Source: Polyangia bacterium (GTDB lineage: Bacteria > Myxococcota_A > Polyangia > Nannocystales > Nannocystaceae). Taken from it: a stretch of 64,000 nucleotides of DNA. A program made the position numbers and the translations under genes. The notes below the pieces were generated by a model. The model was not told the DNA's origin. It was given only the letters and a program-made list of their open reading frames with translations, and did no database searches. Of this stretch, positions 59,535-64,000 are shown in pieces. Each line of letters opens with the position of its first letter. The stretch's first letter is position 1. The stretch spans positions 62,001-126,000 of the forward strand of contig JAUHWG010000021.1 of assembly GCA_030424595.1 (NCBI GenBank), in the 5' to 3' direction.

Positions 59535-59759
59535 CGCTGACCTCCGGCGGCCCTGCGTGCGGCCCTCCCAGCGTCCGAGCGCATCGCGTGACCCTCTCGC
59601 TCCACGTCTATCGCGACCATGGCAGAGGATCCTACCACCGCCCTGCGCCAGCGATCGCGGCCGAGAAAGCGCCTCGCGCGATCGCTCGATCTCTGGGCGC
59701 GTGGGGGCGGGCGATGTTGGGCCGTCGCGCGGACCGATCGTCGTTACGGGCGGAGGGCG

Positions 59760-62012
59760 CTACTTCTCGCGAAAGGCGAAGATTCCGCTCCAAGGCTGGC
59801 TCGGCGGGTCGGCGATGAAGTGCTCGGAGGCGGCGGCATAGACCGCCGCTGCTCTGTCGGAGGGCTCTCCATGGACCCCGCCAGACAGCGCCGAGAAGGC
59901 CTCCGCCGCGGCCGCGAAGTCGCCGCGCTCGAAGCATGCGAGGGCTGAGGCGAACGCGTCCTGGGTCCGCGCCTTGAGCTGGCGCACCGGGGCAGGATCC
60001 CCGGAGAAGACCTCGTAGACCGCGAGGCTGCGGCGCTTGCCGGCGAGGCGGATCTGGCCGAGCGAGCGGCTCTCGCCGGCGATCTGAGGGTCGCTCGCGG
60101 TGAGGGCCCGGTAGAGATCGCCGCTCACCAGGATCCCCGCGCCGAAGTGCTTGCTCAGCCCCTCCAGGCGGGAGGCGATGTTGACCGCGTCGGAGATCAC
60201 GGTCGCCTCCATCCGCTTGCGCTCGCCGATCGTCCCGAGCATCACCGCCCCGCGGTGGATGCCGATGCCGACGGCGAGGTGAGCGTTTGAGCCCGCGGTG
60301 TGGGTCAGCGAGCCGGGGAGGTTGATCGCGCGGGTCGCCTGGGCGATCGCCACCGCGGCGCGGACGGAGTCCACCGGCGGTCCGGGGAAGATCGCCATGA
60401 TCGCGTCGCCGATGTACTTGTCGATGAAGCCGCCGTGCTCGCGGATGAGCGGGGCGAGGCGGGCGTAGATCGTGTTGAGCAGGGAGAAGGTGCTGCTGAC
60501 ATCGTTGCGCTCCGAGAGGCTCGTAAAGCCGCGGATGTCGCAGAAGAGCACGGTCATCTCGCTGAGCACGGCGTCGCCGAGGTCGACGTCGGTGATGTCC
60601 TCCTTGCCGAGGAGCTGGCTGAACTCGCCCGGGACAAAGCGGCGCAGGCCGAGCGAGAGGTCCTCCGCCTGTCGCCTGGCGCGCATGTTGAGGAGCGCGA
60701 GGACCATCGCCTGGGAGAAGATGAAGGCGAACATCCCCACATGCTCGAGCGGTCGTGAGGGGATGATCCGGAGGTTGTGGAGGATGTCGTTGAGGGTCGT
60801 CGCCAGGAGGCAGGCGATCCCGATCCCGAGGATCATCGTCACCGAGGGGTCCCGGCGATGGAGGATCGCCCGCAACATCGCGGTCGCGGCGACCAGGCCG
60901 ATGAGCAGGGTGAAGGGCTCGTAGAGGTCGAGCACGGTCGCCGCGAGGCCGAGCGGGAGGACCGTCAAGAGGCAGGCCAGGGCCGCGATGCCGCCGATCG
61001 AGCGGGCGATCGCCCGCGGCAGATCGAGCGGGAAGAGCGAGCGGAGGAAGGCGATGAAGAGGGGGATGGCGGCGAAGAACGAGATGTACTCGAGGGTCGC
61101 GTGGAGGGGGAAGGACTCGACGCCAGGGAAGCGATCCTCGAAGAGATCGAAGCGGAAGAACTGGCGGAGGGCGAAGGTCAGGCAGAGGAGGGCGAAGAAG
61201 AGGGGCGCCCGCTCGCTCCGTCGGAGGACGAAGAGCCCGAGGTGATAGAGCCCCATGACGATGCAGACGCCGATAACAATGAGCCGGTTTTGGCGTTGGC
61301 TCTCGTGTTCGTGGTCGAGGGTCGAGCGGCGGCCGAGGAGGATCTCGCCCGGCCGCGTCCGGTAGCCGGTGGCGAAGTAGGACGAGCGGAGGAGGAGCTC
61401 CACAGCCCCGTCCTTCGCCGGCAGGAGCGGGCTTCGCAGATCGCGGTCGCTGGCGATCCAAGCCTCCGGCGAGGTCGCGACGAGGCCGCTGCGCAGGGCG
61501 GGAGCCAGGCTGCGGCCCTCGGAGTCGAAGATCTGGAGGTGGTAGGGGCGCCCCTGGCCTTGGACGGCGATCATCCAGGGATCGGCGGCGTCGTCGTCGT
61601 CGTCGAGAGGGCGCGGGGGGAGGCGGAGCCGGAGGTGGTAGGTCCCCCAGCCTTCGCGCTCGCGACCGTCGACGACGAGGTCGTCGGCGTCGAGGTCGAA
61701 CTCGAGGTCCGGGGCGTGCAGCGCCGGGGCGACGCTCGGCGACCCGTGGAGGTCGTCCGGGGCGTCGATCAGACGATGCCAGTAGAGGTGCCACTGGCCG
61801 CGGAGCGGCACGTAGGGGGCGCTCTTCGGGTCCCACTCCGAGAGGTCGAGGACCCCGTCGACGGCGCTCGGCGTGCTCCGATCGGGGGCTGACCCGCAGG
61901 CGCCGAGCGACGCGACGGTGAGCGCGAGGGCGAGGAGCCTAGCGGCCTTGGGAGACCGGTCGCGAGCGCGGCTTGGGGAGGGCTTGCCCACGTCGACTCC
62001 GGACCCTACCAC
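59760..62012 (-). CDS. 7TM adenylate/guanylate cyclase (7TMR-DISM type)
   Basis: 750 aa from GTG at 62012. A signal with lipobox-like LTVASLGAC precedes an extracellular sensory domain of about 190 residues (RGQWHLYWHRLIDAP, GWGTYHLRLRLPPRP) typical of 7TMR-DISM receptors. Seven membrane segments follow (about 240-445). The class III cyclase domain spans about 485-665: VLFCDIRGFTSLSERND with a metal-binding Asp, IDKYIGDAIMAIFPG with the second Asp, and DAVNIASRLEGLSKHF. A C-terminal helical tail follows. It would make cAMP or cGMP in response to an external ligand, perhaps a sugar. It is the only cyclic-nucleotide gene seen here. Confidence 0.92.
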   Translation of the reverse strand: MVGSGVDVGKPSPSRARDRSPKAARLLALALTVASLGACGSAPDRSTPSAVDGVLDLSEWDPKSAPYVPLRGQWHLYWHRLIDAPDDLHGSPSVAPALHAPDLEFDLDADDLVVDGREREGWGTYHLRLRLPPRPLDDDDDAADPWMIAVQGQGRPYHLQIFDSEGRSLAPALRSGLVATSPEAWIASDRDLRSPLLPAKDGAVELLLRSSYFATGYRTRPGEILLGRRSTLDHEHESQRQNRLIVIGVCIVMGLYHLGLFVLRRSERAPLFFALLCLTFALRQFFRFDLFEDRFPGVESFPLHATLEYISFFAAIPLFIAFLRSLFPLDLPRAIARSIGGIAALACLLTVLPLGLAATVLDLYEPFTLLIGLVAATAMLRAILHRRDPSVTMILGIGIACLLATTLNDILHNLRIIPSRPLEHVGMFAFIFSQAMVLALLNMRARRQAEDLSLGLRRFVPGEFSQLLGKEDITDVDLGDAVLSEMTVLFCDIRGFTSLSERNDVSSTFSLLNTIYARLAPLIREHGGFIDKYIGDAIMAIFPGPPVDSVRAAVAIAQATRAINLPGSLTHTAGSNAHLAVGIGIHRGAVMLGTIGERKRMEATVISDAVNIASRLEGLSKHFGAGILVSGDLYRALTASDPQIAGESRSLGQIRLAGKRRSLAVYEVFSGDPAPVRQLKARTQDAFASALACFERGDFAAAAEAFSALSGGVHGEPSDRAAAVYAAASEHFIADPPSQPWSGIFAFREK

Positions 62013-62200
62013 AGAGTCCGAACCCGGCCGCAGGCCGACGGCGTGGCGGTGGCGTCGAGGCCTCGACGCCGCCGCCGAGGACGATCCAGAGGCGGTGGAT
62101 CCAGGGACCTCCGCCGAGGCCCGCGGCGGAGCCCCGGACGGGGCCTGGTTCGCCAGCCCTTGTGGGCGCAGAGCTGGCGCAGGCCGTGCGCCAGCGGGTC

Positions 62201-63373
62201 CTAGCGCTTCGAAGCCTTCGCCCGGAGCGGGTCGCTCTCAGCCTTGATCACGTCGAGGTTGACCTTGTAGGTCGTGACCACCCGATTGCGGCCCTCCATG
62301 GTCTGCTCGATGCGGGCCTTCACCTTCTCGAGGGTGGCGATCGCCTCCTCGCCGCCGGAGTAGCGCGACATGAACTCGATCTCCCGCTCGGTCCGGGCGA
62401 TGGCCTCCTTGGCGCGGTCCTCGTAGCACTCGAGCAGGGGCGCCGAGCCGACCGCGCAGAGCCAGGTGTCGAAGACCCCCCAGGTGCCCATCGTCAGGCT
62501 GTTGAAGGCCTGGTCGAACTCGGCGACATCCGCAGCTTCGACGTAGATGCCGCCGGTCGTCGCGGCGATCGCCTTGAGGGCCTCTGCGTCCTCCTTGGCC
62601 TCGACGCCGAAGCCGACGACGTCGATCCTCGTCAGGTGGTTGGTCTCGAAGAGCTGGCGGGCGACGGTCACCGGATCGCCGTCACAGCGCTCGATCCCGT
62701 CGGCGACGAGGATGATGTGGTTGAGGACGCCGACCTCCTCCGGGAGGAACTGGGCGGTGGCCTCGATGGAGCGGGCGATCGGCGACCAGCCGGTGGCCTC
62801 GATCGGCGCCAGGGCGGTCTTCACCGCCGCCGCATCGGGCGTGCCCATCGCTGAGATCATCTGCACCTTCGAGCAGCTCTCCTCCTTCATCGCCTCGGTG
62901 TTGTCGCCGATATGACCGAAGGCCATCACGCCTAGCTGCATGACATCGGCCCGCGGCATGACCTCCGCGAAGCGGGCGACCGCGGCCTTGGCCACGTCCA
63001 TCTTGCTCTTCTTGGACTTCTTGGTGGCCTTGCCCGCCATCGACCCCGAAGCGTCGAGGATGATGAGGGTGTTGATCCGCTCGGCGAGCTCGCCCCCGCC
63101 GGCCTTCTCACCGCAGGCGTCGATGATGCACTCGTCGATGTTGGGATCCTTGCTGAGCTCGAGCTCGACAAAGTCGGGGACCCCGTCCGCGTCGATGTCG
63201 TTGTACCAAGCGTCGACGAGGGGGGGCGCCTCCTCCTTCGGCGTCACGTCGGTCGTCTCCTCCGTCGCCGGCGGGGGCTGGGTCTCCTCCTGCGGCTTGT
63301 TGCAGGCGCCGACGGAGGCCCCGAGGGCGAGGGTGAGGGCGAGGGGGAGCGAACGATGCTTGGCGCTTTGCAT
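62201..63373 (-). CDS. Secreted von Willebrand A lipoprotein
   Basis: 390 aa from ATG at 63373; a TTG at 63388 adds five residues. The signal LALTLALGASVGAC has a lipobox. An acidic Pro/Glu/Thr linker precedes DIDADGVPDFVELELSKDPN, which resembles a calcium-binding thrombospondin-type-3 repeat. The vWA domain (about 105-300) has LIILDASGSMAG (MIDAS), VMAFGHIGDN and IILVADGIERCDGD. A C-terminal coiled coil of about 60 residues ends AKASKR. It is probably a surface adhesion or metal-dependent binding protein, downstream of the phospholipase-D-like gene on the same strand. Confidence 0.88.
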   Translation of the reverse strand: MQSAKHRSLPLALTLALGASVGACNKPQEETQPPPATEETTDVTPKEEAPPLVDAWYNDIDADGVPDFVELELSKDPNIDECIIDACGEKAGGGELAERINTLIILDASGSMAGKATKKSKKSKMDVAKAAVARFAEVMPRADVMQLGVMAFGHIGDNTEAMKEESCSKVQMISAMGTPDAAAVKTALAPIEATGWSPIARSIEATAQFLPEEVGVLNHIILVADGIERCDGDPVTVARQLFETNHLTRIDVVGFGVEAKEDAEALKAIAATTGGIYVEAADVAEFDQAFNSLTMGTWGVFDTWLCAVGSAPLLECYEDRAKEAIARTEREIEFMSRYSGGEEAIATLEKVKARIEQTMEGRNRVVTTYKVNLDVIKAESDPLRAKASKR

Positions 63374-63470
63374 GGGAGGTGGCGACAACCTGCATCTTCT
63401 CGGGCGCAGCGGGACCCGAAATGTTTGCGAGCATCGATCGCAGCGCCTGCGGGGTCGCGTCGGTCTCGCC

Positions 63471-64000
63471 CTACGGAGCCCTGGGCCCGGTCTCGCCGTT
63501 GCTCCCGTAGCCCGCGGGATCGATCGCGTGGCAGCCCGCCAGGATAGGTCCGCCGCGTCGGAGGCTGGCGCGGCTCTCCCGGGCCGAGGTCGCGATGCGG
63601 CGGAGGAGGGCGAGGTCGTCGAGCCCGCGGGTGTCGCTCTCGGTGTGCTCGGCGACGAGCCGGCGGAGCAGGGGCAGGCAGCTCTCCTGGCCCCAGACGG
63701 CGACGTTGAGCTCGCTGTGGTCCGCGGTGAGGCTCAGGTCGACGAGGTTCGCCGAGCCCAGCGTCAGCCACTCACCGTCGACGATGCAGAGCTTGGCGTG
63801 GGTGTAGATCTCGCGGCGACGCAGCTCCGGGCGGGCGCCTGCGGTGTCTGTTTTGGCTGTGGGGTCCGCGGCGTCGGTGCGGCCGAGGGCGACAAGGGTA
63901 AAGCCCTCGCGCTGGCCGAGCGCCGCGAGCCGGCGGAAGGTCTCGCCGTAGCGGTGGCGCTGGGTCGCGCCCGTGCGGGCGAGGACCGTGACCTCGCGGC
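63471..64000 (-). CDS. Phospholipase D-like protein, N-terminus beyond right edge
   Basis: The frame enters from the right edge and ends at TAG 63471-63473, about 176 codons in the window. IYTHAKLCIVDGEWLTLGSA is the HKD motif (His-x-Lys-x4-Asp) of the C-terminal catalytic half, with NLVDLSLTADHSELNVAVWG. The family includes cardiolipin synthases, phosphatidylserine synthases and related phosphodiesterases; the first HKD half is outside the window. The signal and start cannot be judged. It is 97 bases upstream of the vWA lipoprotein on the same strand. Confidence 0.85.
   Translation of the reverse strand, partial: REVTVLARTGATQRHRYGETFRRLAALGQREGFTLVALGRTDAADPTAKTDTAGARPELRRREIYTHAKLCIVDGEWLTLGSANLVDLSLTADHSELNVAVWGQESCLPLLRRLVAEHTESDTRGLDDLALLRRIATSARESRASLRRGGPILAGCHAIDPAGYGSNGETGPRAP

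Noticed and set aside
1..64000. tRNA or rRNA genes
   Set aside because: No cloverleaf-like or rRNA-like stretch was recognised in the intergenic regions read by eye; a tRNAscan run would be decisive.

Overview
The window reads as chromosome from a GC-rich myxobacterium, most likely of the Nannocystaceae type (inference). The reasons are GC-rich third codon positions nearly throughout, many secreted lipoproteins with a Cys lipobox followed by long Thr/Ser/Asp/Gly linkers (TTTSTT, TDTDTD, TGGTT), several proteins ending in a short Gly-Cys / hydrophobic / poly-Arg tail resembling MYXO-CTERM sorting signals, and frequent vWA, FGE-sulfatase, AgmX/PglI-like and 7TM-cyclase domains. No tRNA, rRNA, CRISPR array or replication origin was recognised by eye.

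Layout. 1-6 kb: a gene cut by the left edge, a zinc-metalloprotease-like lipoprotein, a HAD phosphatase coupled to a sorted surface protein, and a secreted protein preceded by a tiny lipoprotein-like ORF. 6-12.3 kb: glycogen/maltodextrin locus, malQ facing away from glgX-glgB across a tandem-repeat intergenic region. 12.3-20.5 kb: two giant uncharacterised proteins (1259 and 1463 aa) in one transcription unit. 20.7-26.1 kb: secreted M23 peptidase, a membrane protein and a caspase-like/FGE fusion lipoprotein. 26.1-28.4 kb: an NTF2-like protein, a multi-pass membrane protein and a small carboxypeptidase-regulatory-fold protein. 28.4-30.0 kb: no intact gene; a pair of ~390-410 bp imperfect inverted repeats and fragments of eroded coding sequence. 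30-37.2 kb: fatty-acid desaturase, hybrid-less membrane histidine kinase, CBM48-esterase lipoprotein, rubredoxin and a VIT/vWA/AgmX-type lipoprotein. 37.5-45.1 kb: exported alpha-glucan degradation, two GH13 lipoproteins and a GH15 glucoamylase with a sorting tail. 45.1-49 kb: sterol-desaturase-like hydroxylase, small membrane protein, acyltransferase-SDR pair and a small acidic protein. 49.2-58.7 kb: an accessory, visibly more AT-rich island with a truncated FAH-family gene, decayed ORFs, an NlpC/P60 lipoprotein with Cys-rich repeats, a fused ISL3/IS256 transposase relic carrying four in-frame stops, an MFS-type gene with two unknown partners, and the 3' end of a group II intron. 58.7-64 kb: coiled-coil/HhH protein, 7TM adenylate/guanylate cyclase, vWA lipoprotein and a phospholipase-D-like protein cut by the right edge.

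How the parts may work together. malQ, glgX and glgB handle internal glycogen and maltodextrin, while the GH13 and GH15 proteins and the CBM48 esterase would attack alpha-glucan outside the inner membrane. This is a coherent storage and scavenging theme split into two blocks. Both divergent promoters in this theme (7.65-7.91 and 42.13-42.40 kb) hold short tandem repeats. The most unexplained parts are the giant protein pair, the degenerate caspase/FGE fusion, the inverted-repeat block at 28.4-30 kb, and the accessory island. All assignments come from reading the sequence and remembered family motifs; no database search was run.
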